64,000 nt of DNA from Tumebacillus avium (GCF_002162355.1 NZ_CP021434.1:3588001-3652000); one strand, 5' to 3'. Numbered from the stretch's first letter, positions 51,854-61,182 are shown. The notes: generated from the letters alone by a model not told the origin. Made by a program: numbers and translations.

Positions 51854-52288
51854 ATGTCTGACCGTAAAGACCCGTACCGCAAGTTTCGATTTAAAGTGGA
51901 ATATGACGGCATCGTATCGGCCGGTTTCAGCGAAGTGTCCGGCTATGACGCGTCTGTAGACGTTGTCGAGTACCGTGAAGGCACCGAAGTCACCACCCCG
52001 CGCAAACTGCCGGGCCTGACCAAGTACGGCAACATCACGCTCAAGCGCGGGATGACCGACAACATGGAGCTGTTCAACTGGATCTTCCAGTACATCGAAA
52101 AAGGCGAGATCGTTCGCAAATCGATCACGATCACCGTGATGGACGAAAAAGGCGCCGATGCGGCTGCTTTCCAGATCATCAACGCCTGGCCGATGAAGTA
52201 CACCGGCCCGGACCTCAACGCGACCGCGTCCGAAGTGACGATCGAATCGCTTGAGATCGCGCACGAAGGCATGAAGCGCACCAAGTAA
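51854..52288 (+). CDS. Tail tube protein 1 (gp19 family)
   Basis: A 144-residue T4 gp19-like inner tube protein. YRKFRFKVEYDGIVSAGFSEVSG begins the domain, EVTTPRKLPGLTKYGNITLKRG is the central loop, and AWPMKYTGPDLNATASEVTIESLEIAHEG is the typical C-terminus. Hexamer rings stack inside the sheath. AGGAGG lies 7 bases before the ATG. About 30% of positions look shared with the second tube gene. Confidence 0.95.
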   Translation: MSDRKDPYRKFRFKVEYDGIVSAGFSEVSGYDASVDVVEYREGTEVTTPRKLPGLTKYGNITLKRGMTDNMELFNWIFQYIEKGEIVRKSITITVMDEKGADAAAFQIINAWPMKYTGPDLNATASEVTIESLEIAHEGMKRTK

Positions 52289-52373
52289 TTTTTGACAGGC
52301 ATTTGTTTTGGGGAACAAGAGGGCCATTTTTGTCCTCTTGTTCTCCCTACTATTTATCCGGGAGGAACCGACG

Positions 52374-52751
52374 ATGGCATTCCAGACTGAATATGAATTT
52401 ATTCTTCCGAAGGGTTTTGTAGACGAAGAAGGCACCTTGCACAAGCGCGGCGTGATGCGTTTGGCGACGGCAGCCGATGAGATTCTCCCGATGCGCGACC
52501 CGCGCGTACAGTCCAATCCGGGCTACCTGACGATCATTTTGCTGTCCCGCGTCATCACCCGCCTCGGCGACCTGACCATGATCGACACGCGCACCGTCGA
52601 GAAATTTTTCACGGCCGACCTGGCGTTTTTGCAAAACTTCTACCGTCAGATCAACGAAGGCGAAGGCGTGCAAGTGAAGACGGTCTGCCCGAAATGCGAT
52701 CATGAGCATGAGGTCGACATGGCTTTTCTTCCGGGGCCGAGCGGAGCATAA
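52374..52751 (+). CDS. Phage tail assembly-like protein (T4 baseplate-chaperone family)
   Basis: A 125-residue protein in the position of a tail assembly/chaperone gene. FILPKGFVDEEGTLHKRGVMRLAT is a start seen in eCIS and phage tail-assembly proteins; the C-terminus has a CPKCDHEHEVDM zinc-ribbon-like knuckle. GGGAGGAACC precedes the ATG. It ends at a TAA just after CCG GGG; the next small ORF continues in the -1 frame, so a frameshift fusion is possible. Confidence 0.82.
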   Translation: MAFQTEYEFILPKGFVDEEGTLHKRGVMRLATAADEILPMRDPRVQSNPGYLTIILLSRVITRLGDLTMIDTRTVEKFFTADLAFLQNFYRQINEGEGVQVKTVCPKCDHEHEVDMAFLPGPSGA

Positions 52752-52783
52752 CCTTATATCCTGTCGACAAGATCTATGAGGAA

Positions 52784-52945
52784 GTGGGCTTTATCGCCTA
52801 TTATTTCCACTGGCCGCATGATGAGATCATGTCGATGGATCACCGCGAACGCCGCCGCTGGTGTGATGAAATCTCGCGGATCAACCGCAATCTGAACGGG
52901 GAAAAGCCAAGCGACAACCCGTTTGATATCTTTGGCGAGTTCTAG
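52784..52945 (+). CDS. Small DUF6760-like injection-system protein, start unclear
   Basis: A short ORF ending at 52945. The readable part is YEEVGFIAYYFHWPHDEIM, then HRERRRWCDEISRINR, which matches the small conserved protein (DUF6760 type) next to the tail-assembly gene in many eCIS loci. The only canonical start is the GTG at 52784, inside the conserved EEV and without a ribosome site; the likely N-terminus (YPVDKIYEE) lies upstream in frame, with no ATG, GTG or TTG. It could be made by -1 frameshifting from the previous gene. Confidence 0.7.
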   Translation: MGFIAYYFHWPHDEIMSMDHRERRRWCDEISRINRNLNGEKPSDNPFDIFGEF

Positions 52946-52962
52946 GATAGAGGTGACTTCGA

Positions 52963-53406
52963 GTGGCCCAGATCAAACCGCGTAACGTTGTGGCCGGGTT
53001 TCGGTTCAAAGTGGAGCTGGACGGGATTCAAGTGGCCGGGTTCAGCGAAGTGACCGGCTTGCAGGCGGAGATTGAATATGAAGAGTACCAGGAAGGCGGC
53101 GTGAATATTTTTGTGCACCGTTTTCCGAAGCATACGAAGTATCCGGCGCTCGTGCTGAAGCGCGGCGTGAGCAACGGGGATGAACTCTGGAAGTGGTTTC
53201 TCAATACCCGCGACGGCAAGATTTCCAAGAAAAGCGGCGCGGTGATCATGTATGACAAAAAGGATTCGGAGCTGTGCCGCTGGACATTTGTCAACGCCTA
53301 CCCGGTGAAGTGGGGCGGGCCGGAACTGAATGCGAATTCGAGCAATTTGGCGATTGAAACGATTGAGCTTGTGCATCAGGGAATCAAGTTTATCAAAGGA
53401 AAGTGA
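52963..53406 (+). CDS. Tail tube protein 2 (gp19 family, Pvc5-like)
   Basis: A 147-residue tube protein. VVAGFRFKVELDGIQVAGFSEV starts the gp19 domain; FPKHTKYPALVLKRGVSNG is the middle; NAYPVKWGGPELNANSSNLAIETIELVHQG is the end. In eCIS a second tube protein, Pvc5, forms the ring joining tube and hub, and this gene has the same role by position. The GTG start follows AGAGGTGACTTC. Its stop abuts the giant gene. Confidence 0.93.
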   Translation: MAQIKPRNVVAGFRFKVELDGIQVAGFSEVTGLQAEIEYEEYQEGGVNIFVHRFPKHTKYPALVLKRGVSNGDELWKWFLNTRDGKISKKSGAVIMYDKKDSELCRWTFVNAYPVKWGGPELNANSSNLAIETIELVHQGIKFIKGK

Positions 53407-53411
53407 CAGCG

Positions 53412-56400
53412 ATGAACGTGCTGCAACCGTTTGAACTGCATAGTGTCGAAAGCGGCCTGCTGACGCCCGATTTTGCGCAGGGGATTTTGGGGAAGTATGG
53501 TTTTTCCCATGACGATTACCTCGGGTTCTTGCGTCTGGTGTTTCGGGAACTGGAGCTTTTGGAAGCGGAAGAGGGCAGTCCGGAGATCGCGGAGTTGCTG
53601 GCTCAGCTGCGCGGACAGATCGAACTGCTGCAGCGGCAGAACAAGAACACTTCGCAAACGGTTGAGACCCTGACCAAGGGAGCATTTGCGAAAGGGATTC
53701 AAAATGAAATCGGGGTGTTGAAGCACTCGGTCACGAAGATGTTGACGGGGAGTGTTTTGGCGCCGGTTCAGATTTTTTATACGAACAAAGGCGATATTTC
53801 GATGCAGGGGGTTCGCCACAAACTGCAGACCCTGCTGCAACAAGCGCCGGCGCAAGCGGCACAGCGCATGACCATGCTGTCCCGGACGGGGCAGTTGACG
53901 ACCGCTTTGTATCAGGCACAGCGCAGTTTGCAAGACGATGGAACTGCAAGAACGGTGCAGGATACGCTGCGGACACTTTTGCATTACCATCAGACGATGC
54001 AGGAACGACTGGACCGCACAGAGCTTGAGACAGAGCGCGGGGAACAGGTGCTGAAGAGTTTTTCCAAGCACTTGAGCCGCCATGTGCAAGTGCTGCAGCC
54101 GTATGTTGACTTGAGTCAGCAGATGGCGCGGCATCGAGCGGTCACTAAAGCAGAGAACAAGCAAGATGCAGGCAACAGCCTGCGTCCTGATCCTAATATT
54201 TCCGCGCCGGTGCGCGAAGCGCTGCGCGTCGTGACGCGGCAGAATCCGCATCTGCTGGATGTGCGGCCGTATGCGAACTACTTCAGCAGCCAGCAGCGGA
54301 TCAACCGCCAGATGGCGGGTCATTTGACGATTCAAAACCTGTTGGGCATCCAGCCTGCTGTCCGCCTGAAACTGACCGATACGCGCCAGTATGCAGAGCA
54401 GGCGGCGAACCCGCAAGGAAGCCATTTGGTGAGCAAGCCGGGGGCGGCAGAAACGACCCCGGTGGGCCAACTGGTCAGTCAGAACGGAACGGCGGGGTTG
54501 TCCTCGGCGGGTCAACTGATCAATCAGAACGGTGCGACTGGGTTATCCTCGGTGAGCCAATTGGTCAGTCAGAACGGTGCGACTGAGCCGTCTGTTGTGA
54601 ATCAGTTAGTGAACCAATATGGGGCGGCCGAGCTGTCCGCAGTGAGTCAGTTGGTCAATCAGTACGGGGCAGCTGAGCTGTCTTCGGTGAGCCAGTTGGT
54701 CAATCAGTATGGGGCGACTGAGCTGTCTGCTGTGAGCCACTTGGTGAATCAGTATGGGGCGGCCGAGCTGTCTTCTGTGAATCAAATGGTCACCGAATAC
54801 GGGTTATCCGAGCTGTCCACTGTGATCCAGCTGGTGAGCGAGTATGGGGCGGCTGAGCTGTCTTCGGTGAGCGAGCTGGTGAATGAGTACGGAGCGGCTG
54901 AACTAACCTATGTCGGCCAGTTGGTGAATCAGTACGGGGCGGACAATCTCGTGCAGATGAGCCAATTGATCGAGGAGTTTGGCGTCACCGAGTTGTCCCG
55001 CGTCAGCCAGATGGTCAACGAGTACGGCGCGAATGAACTGGTGCAGATGAGCCAGCTGATTCAAGAGTTTGGCACAACCGAACTGACCCGCGTCAGCCAG
55101 ATGGTGAGCGAGTACGGAACCCATGAACTGGTGCAAGTGAGCCAATTGATTCAAGAGTTTGGCGCGACCAGCCATTTCTTAAAAGAACTGGAAACTGTCA
55201 ATGGAATTGCCCAGACGTTGCGCGCTGCCGACATGACGGGCGTGAATCGGCTGCTGCAGGAACTTGCGGTTACGGAAGTGACCGAAGTGAACCGCTTGAT
55301 TGACAGGCTGTCGGCAACCGATCTGTCCGGTGTGAGTCATTTGATCGACACGCTGGGCACGACCGATCTGACGGTGCATCACCTGATCGACGCTCTGCGG
55401 ACGACCGATCTGACCCATGTGCACCAATTGATGGATGAACTGCATCCGGCAGAGTCAGCGTCGATCTCCCGGTTTGTTGAAACGCTTTCGAACACCAATG
55501 TCACGCAGACGAGCCAGTTGATCGCCCAGCTCCATTCGGCCGTTTCGACCGACGCTGTCGATCTCGTGGACACGCTGCGTGCGACCGACCTCCGCCAAGC
55601 GGGCCAGCTGATCAACACGCTGTCGGCAACAGATGTTGGTCGGATCACTCAACTGGTCAGCAGCTTTACAGAAGCACATGCTGGTGACCAGTTGAGCGCA
55701 ACGAACCTTGTATATGCCAATCAAACAACGATCGAAGGCGACAGTGTCGAAGCGACCAAGAGCGATTCTGATGTCTCCACGATGGTCGCCAACATGACTC
55801 AACTGCTGCAAGAAGTGCGTTCCGGCGAAGTTGTGCATGTGAACCAACTGTTGCAGGAGCTCCGAACGGTCGAGGCAGGCAGCGTGACACAGCGGCTGCA
55901 ACAGCTGAACCAGACGGAGATCGCCCAAGCGGTCACGCAACTCGGGGATCTTGCCACCGTTGATTTTTCGCAGGTGACGACGCTGGCAGCTCAGCTCAAC
56001 ACAACCAACCTGAGCCATGCTGCCAAGCTGATCAACGTGCTGAACCAAACGGAGATCACAGACGCCGGAACGCTGATGTCTTTGTTTACCGATACCGAAA
56101 TACAGAATGCAACCAGTCTGATTCATGCGCTGAACACAGCAGATGTTAGCAACGTGAATCAGCTGATCCATACACTCCGCAACACCGCAAGCATCACCCA
56201 TGCAACAAGCCTGATCGACAACTTGAGCGCCCCGGAATTGACTCGGGCGACAGAATTGCTCACCACCCTGAGTCGGGCAGAGGTCGTGCGTTCCGCCGAG
56301 CTGCTCACCTTGGCAGCCCAGCCGGAAGCGGTGCGAAGCGCCGAGTTCCTGGTGACGCTGAGTACGCCGGTGATGATGAAGCTCTCGACACCGGAGGTAC

Positions 56401-58658
56401 TCCGAACAGCCGAGTTTCTGTCGACGCTGACGACAACCGATGCGCTGCGCGTGTCAGAAATGCTGGTCAGCACAAGCGAAATCGCCAATGCGTCCGAACT
56501 GATCCATACGCTCAGCACGTCCGAGCAGGAGATCACCGCAGGCCAGCTAAGCAAGCTCCTCGCCGATGACAGCGCCATGCGTCTGATCACCGGCACGAGC
56601 CAACTCAGCCAACTGCTCAGCTCCGAAAACGCAACGAATTTCATCAATCTCACGAGCCAGTTCAGCAAGCAGCTCACGACAGAAAACAAGACAAATCTCC
56701 TCAACCTTACGAGCCAGCTTAACAAGCAGCTCACAACAGGAACAGAGACGAATCTTGTCAACCTTACGAGCCAGCTTAACCAGCAGCTCACGACAGGAAC
56801 AGAGACGAATCTCGTGAATCTTACGAGCCAGCTTAACCAGCAGCTCACGACAGGAACAGAGACGAATCTCGTGAATCTTACGAGCCAGCTTAACCAGCAG
56901 CTCATGACAGGTAACGAGATGAATCTCGTCACCCTCACGAGCCAGCTCAGCAGGCAGCTCTTTACAGAGAACGAGACAGACTCCATCACCACCACGAGCC
57001 AGTTGATTAGATTGCTGAGCATGGAGAATGTTGCAGATCTCTTCTATACGTCGAGCCAGCATAGCACGGAACGCAATACGGAATACGAAACGAATCTCAT
57101 CAACATCACGAACCAACTGAGCAAGCAGCTCAGCGAGCAATACAGTACGGAAAATGCAACGAATCTCGTCAACGTCACGAATCAGCTAAGCAAGCAGTTG
57201 AACTCGGAAACCGAAACGAACCTGATCAACACCACGAATCTACTAAGCCAGCAGCTCAGTGCTGAAACTGCAACGAATCTCGTTAACATCACGAATCAGC
57301 TTAGCAAGCAACTCAGTACCGAGCATGCAACGAACCTCATCAACACCACGAATCAGCTTAACAAGCAGCTCAGCACAGAAAATGCTGCGAATCGCGTCAG
57401 CAGCACGAATCAACTTAGCAAGCAACTCAGTACCGAGCATGCAACGAATCTCATCAACACCACGAATCAGCTTAACAAGCAGCTCAGTACAGAAACTGCA
57501 ACGAATCTCGTCAACACCACAAGTCAGCTCAGCAAGCAGCTCACTACAGAAAATGCTATAAATCACCTCAACATCACGAGTCTGCTTAGCAAGCAGTTCA
57601 GTACCGAAACAGCAACGAATCTCATCAACACGACGAATCAACTCAACAAGCAGATTAGCACAGAAACAGCAACGAATCTCATCAACACCACGAATCAACT
57701 TAGCAAGCAACTCAGCACGGAACATGCAACGAATCTCATCAACATCACGAATCAACAGAGCAGACAACTCAGCACCGAAAATGCAACAAATCTGCTCAAT
57801 ACCACGAGCCAGCTGCGCAAGCAGCTCAACTCGGTAAACGAAACGAATCTCAACATCACCAATCAGCTCAACAAGCAACACATCACGGAAACCGCAACCA
57901 ATCAGATCACCACCGCCAATCAGCTGATCAAGCAACTCAGCACCGAAACGGCAATGAATCTCAGCCACACCACAAGTCAGGTTCACAAGCAACTCAGTAC
58001 CGAAAACACGACGCACACAACGAACCTGATCAACACAACGAACCAGCTCAGCGAGCAACTCAGCAACCAACTCAACAAGCAGCTTAGCAACGACATCACA
58101 ACCAATTTCATCAGCACATCAAGGCAGCACCACCGCCTCAACATACAACCGCAAGACCCCGCGGGCATGCCGGGGATCGGAACGGGGCAGCGGATGATGA
58201 ACACCATCACCAACACCCCGCTGCTCACCAACCGGACCAACACCCCGGCAACGGGCATCGTCACACAAGCCAAGACCCTGCCCACCACCATCGCCCAGCT
58301 CCTGCCAAACGCGGCACAGCCTGACAACCAGGCCGTCCACCGCGAAGCCAATGCGAACGCGAACCAGAGCGCAGCGACCCCTTACCAAGAGGAATCTGCG
58401 TTCACCCTTCGTCATCAGCAACAGCAGCAGCACGAAGCGCCGTCGATGGACTACCGCAAACAACCACTTGCGGAGCCCGCAGCCCAACCGGCCCCGACAC
58501 CTGCCGTGCCGGTCACACCGGCGCCGGAAGCGAGCGAGGCGCCACAACCGAACAAAAACAACCCGCTCGCCAATCTCGACATGGACGAACTTGTCGACCA
58601 TCTCTACCGCGAGCTGGAAAAACGCATCGAATTCGAACGCACCGTCCGCGGACTCTAA
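53412..58658 (+). CDS. Giant helical repeat protein, probable tape measure
   Basis: A 1748-residue protein with no signal peptide or membrane anchor. Residues 1-337 form a mostly helical non-repetitive domain. From about 338 to 1044 there are about 47 copies of a 15-residue unit (consensus like QLVNQYGAAELSAVS), then to about 1570 about 27 copies of a 19-residue unit (like QLSKQLSTEHATNLINTTN). A Pro/Gln-rich linker follows, ending in a conserved-looking helix LDMDELVDHLYRELEKRI. Repeats of 15 and 19 residues suit a right-handed coiled coil. The place after tube/chaperone and before LysM is that of a phage tape measure. A fibre or stalk is the alternative. Composition (Asn, Gln, Thr, Ser) differs from neighbours. 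Confidence 0.8.
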   Translation: MNVLQPFELHSVESGLLTPDFAQGILGKYGFSHDDYLGFLRLVFRELELLEAEEGSPEIAELLAQLRGQIELLQRQNKNTSQTVETLTKGAFAKGIQNEIGVLKHSVTKMLTGSVLAPVQIFYTNKGDISMQGVRHKLQTLLQQAPAQAAQRMTMLSRTGQLTTALYQAQRSLQDDGTARTVQDTLRTLLHYHQTMQERLDRTELETERGEQVLKSFSKHLSRHVQVLQPYVDLSQQMARHRAVTKAENKQDAGNSLRPDPNISAPVREALRVVTRQNPHLLDVRPYANYFSSQQRINRQMAGHLTIQNLLGIQPAVRLKLTDTRQYAEQAANPQGSHLVSKPGAAETTPVGQLVSQNGTAGLSSAGQLINQNGATGLSSVSQLVSQNGATEPSVVNQLVNQYGAAELSAVSQLVNQYGAAELSSVSQLVNQYGATELSAVSHLVNQYGAAELSSVNQMVTEYGLSELSTVIQLVSEYGAAELSSVSELVNEYGAAELTYVGQLVNQYGADNLVQMSQLIEEFGVTELSRVSQMVNEYGANELVQMSQLIQEFGTTELTRVSQMVSEYGTHELVQVSQLIQEFGATSHFLKELETVNGIAQTLRAADMTGVNRLLQELAVTEVTEVNRLIDRLSATDLSGVSHLIDTLGTTDLTVHHLIDALRTTDLTHVHQLMDELHPAESASISRFVETLSNTNVTQTSQLIAQLHSAVSTDAVDLVDTLRATDLRQAGQLINTLSATDVGRITQLVSSFTEAHAGDQLSATNLVYANQTTIEGDSVEATKSDSDVSTMVANMTQLLQEVRSGEVVHVNQLLQELRTVEAGSVTQRLQQLNQTEIAQAVTQLGDLATVDFSQVTTLAAQLNTTNLSHAAKLINVLNQTEITDAGTLMSLFTDTEIQNATSLIHALNTADVSNVNQLIHTLRNTASITHATSLIDNLSAPELTRATELLTTLSRAEVVRSAELLTLAAQPEAVRSAEFLVTLSTPVMMKLSTPEVLRTAEFLSTLTTTDALRVSEMLVSTSEIANASELIHTLSTSEQEITAGQLSKLLADDSAMRLITGTSQLSQLLSSENATNFINLTSQFSKQLTTENKTNLLNLTSQLNKQLTTGTETNLVNLTSQLNQQLTTGTETNLVNLTSQLNQQLTTGTETNLVNLTSQLNQQLMTGNEMNLVTLTSQLSRQLFTENETDSITTTSQLIRLLSMENVADLFYTSSQHSTERNTEYETNLINITNQLSKQLSEQYSTENATNLVNVTNQLSKQLNSETETNLINTTNLLSQQLSAETATNLVNITNQLSKQLSTEHATNLINTTNQLNKQLSTENAANRVSSTNQLSKQLSTEHATNLINTTNQLNKQLSTETATNLVNTTSQLSKQLTTENAINHLNITSLLSKQFSTETATNLINTTNQLNKQISTETATNLINTTNQLSKQLSTEHATNLINITNQQSRQLSTENATNLLNTTSQLRKQLNSVNETNLNITNQLNKQHITETATNQITTANQLIKQLSTETAMNLSHTTSQVHKQLSTENTTHTTNLINTTNQLSEQLSNQLNKQLSNDITTNFISTSRQHHRLNIQPQDPAGMPGIGTGQRMMNTITNTPLLTNRTNTPATGIVTQAKTLPTTIAQLLPNAAQPDNQAVHREANANANQSAATPYQEESAFTLRHQQQQQHEAPSMDYRKQPLAEPAAQPAPTPAVPVTPAPEASEAPQPNKNNPLANLDMDELVDHLYRELEKRIEFERTVRGL
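54423..56543 (+). repeat. 45-bp (15-residue) tandem repeat array
   Basis: About 47 units in frame inside the giant gene. Early copies (QLVNQYGAAELSAVS) are highly alike; later ones diverge but keep a hydrophobic pair at positions 2-3 and the T/A-x-L/V spacing. A few units are 13-16 residues long. Confidence 0.88.
56544..58120 (+). repeat. 57-bp (19-residue) tandem repeat array
   Basis: About 27 in-frame units that begin directly after the 15-residue array. They look like the 15-residue unit with four residues (one helical turn, ATNL-like) added. Units at 56715-56942 are near identical in DNA; a 23-residue unit lies near 57116. Confidence 0.88.
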
Positions 58659-58691
58659 CCGCGATCATCCTCTGGAAAGGAAGGAACTGCC

Positions 58692-59324
58692 ATGACTACC
58701 AAAGCAGTCATCGAAGTCTTAAACGGCGGCCAAAAGGGCACCAAGATCAAAGTCCTGTTCAACCCGAACAACTACTCCCTCGATCACGGCAACCAGTTCG
58801 CCTGGCACACCATTCCCGGCCTTTCCATGCCGATCGCGCAGTTCGTCTCCGGCCAGACGCCCTCGCTTTCGATGGAGCTGTTCCTCGACTGCTACGGCGA
58901 AAGCGCCGACGCCGACGTCCGCGACTACACGAAACAAATCGCCGGTCTGCTCGCCGTCGACAAAGACTTGCACGCCCCGCCGATGGTCAAATTCGTCTGG
59001 GGCTCGCTCAAGTTCCAAGGCATCATCGAGAAGCTCAACCAGAAGTTCACCATGTTCTCCAACAAAGGCAACCCCGTCCGCGCGACGCTAAACCTCACCT
59101 TCAAAGCGGTCTACGGGGTCAAAGAGCAGTACCAGGACATCCCGCGCCAATCGGCCGACCGCACCAAACAAAAGCTGCTCCGCCAAGGCGATGCGCTCTG
59201 GATGATCGCCAGCGAAGAATACGAAGACCCCGGCAAATGGCGCGACATCGCCAAAGCCAACGGCATCGACAACCCGAAAAAGCTCGAAGCCGGACGCACG
59301 TTGACCATCCCGCGATTGGAGTGA
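58692..59324 (+). CDS. LysM-domain hub/tube-adaptor protein (Pvc7-like)
   Basis: A 210-residue protein. The N-terminal domain (VLFNPNNYSLDHGNQFAW, then SLSMELFLDCYG) is the hub-adaptor fold of eCIS Pvc7 and phage gp53-like proteins; the C-terminal LysM domain begins near residue 160 (LLRQGDALWMIASEEY through LEAGRTLTIPRL). It joins tube to spike; LysM may touch peptidoglycan. GGAAAGGAAGG precedes the ATG. Confidence 0.93.
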   Translation: MTTKAVIEVLNGGQKGTKIKVLFNPNNYSLDHGNQFAWHTIPGLSMPIAQFVSGQTPSLSMELFLDCYGESADADVRDYTKQIAGLLAVDKDLHAPPMVKFVWGSLKFQGIIEKLNQKFTMFSNKGNPVRATLNLTFKAVYGVKEQYQDIPRQSADRTKQKLLRQGDALWMIASEEYEDPGKWRDIAKANGIDNPKKLEAGRTLTIPRLE

Positions 59325-59330
59325 TGAAGC

Positions 59331-60443
59331 ATGCCGCCGAAAATCAAGCTCGACAGCTCGACCTACGAATTTGAAGACCTTGAATCCAAATACGGCAAAT
59401 TCTTCGCCCCCGCTTTTCTGATCAACGTGGACGGCAAAGACATCGTGCGCCAAGGCGCTGCCGTGACCAACGTCACCGTCACCCAGAGCATCGAGAAAGC
59501 GAACTCCTTCTCCTTCTCGGTCAACAACGCCTACAACTGGGTGTCCCGCGAATTCGACTGGGCGGACACCTTCGTCCTCGGCAATCCGGTCGAGATCAAA
59601 ATGGGCTATGTCGACAAACTGGAGACGCTGTTCTACGGCCTGATCACCAACGTGTCGTACAACTACCCGTCCGGCGGCAATCCGACGCTGACCGTCACCG
59701 GCATGGACTACTCCTACGTGATGATGCGCGGCAAAGGCGAGGCGGCCGCCAACTCATGGGAGAAAAAGATGAACAGCGACGTCGTCAAAGAGATCGCGCA
59801 AAAATATTCCCTGTCCGTCTCCAACGTCGAGTCGACCACCAAAGTCAAAAACAAGATCGACCGCCAAGGCCAGGACGACTACAACTTCATCAAAAAGCTG
59901 GCCGGGGAGACGTTCTATGAATTTTTTGTGCTCAGCAAAGACGTCTATTTCCGCAAACCGTACCAAAACAAAACGCCGGTCACGACGCTCGTCTTCGGCA
60001 AGAACCTCAAGTCGTTCTCCACGTCGATGAAGCTCGACTTCCAAGTCAAAAAGTTTGTCGTCACCGGCTACGACCCGAAAGAAAAAAAGCAGCTCAAGGC
60101 GGAATCGAAACCGATCAAGCCGGTCAACTCCAACTCGTCGACCGGTGAAGATCTGCTCGCCACCTTTGCGGCCGACAACAAAGTGAATTTTACCAACACC
60201 AACCTGTCCGACTTGAGCGAGCTGCAGACGATCGCCGACGCGCAGGCGCTGGAAGCGTCGATGCGCCTGATCACCGGAAGCGGCGAGTCGATCGGCTTCC
60301 CGGAGCTGATCGCCGGACGGTTTCTCAAGCTAAACGGTCTCGGCGCCCGGTTCAACCAACCGATGTACCTGCGCACCGTCACCCATAAAATCAGCTCGTC
60401 AGGCTATCTCACCACATTTGAAGTAGCGGGGAATGCAGTATGA
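59331..60443 (+). CDS. gpD-like late control protein / VgrG N-terminal-like hub
   Basis: A 370-residue hub protein of the phage late control D family, equal to the N-terminal half of VgrG/Pvc8. SFSFSVNNAYNWVSREF, NPVEIKMGYVDKLETLFYGLITNV, and RQGQDDYNFIKKLAGETFYEFFV are its landmarks. The spike is split over this and the next gene, as in phage P2-like systems. It starts 7 bases after the LysM gene (GGAGTGATGAAGC) and overlaps the next by 4. Confidence 0.93.
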   Translation: MPPKIKLDSSTYEFEDLESKYGKFFAPAFLINVDGKDIVRQGAAVTNVTVTQSIEKANSFSFSVNNAYNWVSREFDWADTFVLGNPVEIKMGYVDKLETLFYGLITNVSYNYPSGGNPTLTVTGMDYSYVMMRGKGEAAANSWEKKMNSDVVKEIAQKYSLSVSNVESTTKVKNKIDRQGQDDYNFIKKLAGETFYEFFVLSKDVYFRKPYQNKTPVTTLVFGKNLKSFSTSMKLDFQVKKFVVTGYDPKEKKQLKAESKPIKPVNSNSSTGEDLLATFAADNKVNFTNTNLSDLSELQTIADAQALEASMRLITGSGESIGFPELIAGRFLKLNGLGARFNQPMYLRTVTHKISSSGYLTTFEVAGNAV

Positions 60444-61168
60444 TCAATTCGTGGACACAGGCACCTTCCCATACCGAGTCGCGCAACTACGTTCATGGCG
60501 TGGTGCGCGCCCTCGTCACCGACAACAAAGACCCGGAGAACCTCGGGCGCGTCAAACTGAAGATCCCGATCCGCGAAGGCGAGGAAGTCACCGAGTGGGC
60601 GTACATCGCCACCTTGATGGCCGGCAAAGAGCGCGGTTCCGTCTTCGTCCCGGAAGTCGATGACGAAGTGCTCGTCGCTTTCCATAACGGCGACATGGCC
60701 GAACCGTACGTGATCGGCATGCTCTGGAATCCGAAAGACAAGCCGCCGACTTACGACGCGGAAAAAAACAACCTGCGCCGCATCGTCTCCCGCGCCGGAC
60801 ACGAGATCACCTTTGACGACAAAGACGGCGAAGGCAAAATCACGATCAAGACGGCCAAAGAGCACCTGATCGAGATCGATGACAAAGCGGAGACCTTGAA
60901 GATCTCCGACAGCAAAAGCAAAAACTCGGTCGTCATCACCGGCGGCGACTCCGGCAAGATCACGATCGACTCCGGCGGCGGACAGGCCAAGATCACTTTG
61001 ACCGCCCAAGGCGACATCAACATCGAAAGCGCCAAAGCGGTCAAAGTCAAATCGGCCCAAGTCAACCTCGAAGCATCCGGCATGATGGGCCTGAAAGCGA
61101 CGGGCAACCTCACGCTGGAATCGAGCGCCATGGTCACGATCAAAGGCACGATGGTCAAAATCAACTAG
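60440..61168 (+). CDS. gpV-like baseplate spike protein (VgrG OB-fold/beta-helix)
   Basis: A 242-residue spike protein. The OB-fold domain has YVHGVVRALVTDNKDPENLGRVKLKIP, EWAYIATLMAG and VLVAFHNGDMAEPYVIGMLWNP, which is the Gp5/VgrG signature. The C-terminal 110 residues are short repeats (KITIDSGGG, INIESAKAV) of a triple-stranded beta-helix needle. No separate PAAR tip is seen in the window. ATGA overlap with the gpD-like gene. Confidence 0.93.
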   Translation: MINSWTQAPSHTESRNYVHGVVRALVTDNKDPENLGRVKLKIPIREGEEVTEWAYIATLMAGKERGSVFVPEVDDEVLVAFHNGDMAEPYVIGMLWNPKDKPPTYDAEKNNLRRIVSRAGHEITFDDKDGEGKITIKTAKEHLIEIDDKAETLKISDSKSKNSVVITGGDSGKITIDSGGGQAKITLTAQGDINIESAKAVKVKSAQVNLEASGMMGLKATGNLTLESSAMVTIKGTMVKIN

Positions 61169-61182
61169 AGAGGATGAAACTG

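Noticed and set aside
54423..58120. CRISPR or non-coding satellite
   Set aside because: Repeat periods are 45 and 57 bp, always in frame, and part of one open frame with a good start.
54903..58351. Long minus-strand ORFs opposite the giant gene
   Set aside because: They mirror the codon repeats of the + strand gene and have no ribosome sites.
53412..58658. Trimeric autotransporter adhesin
   Set aside because: The repeats recall TAA stalks, but there is no signal peptide, head or YadA-like anchor, and the cell type lacks an outer membrane.
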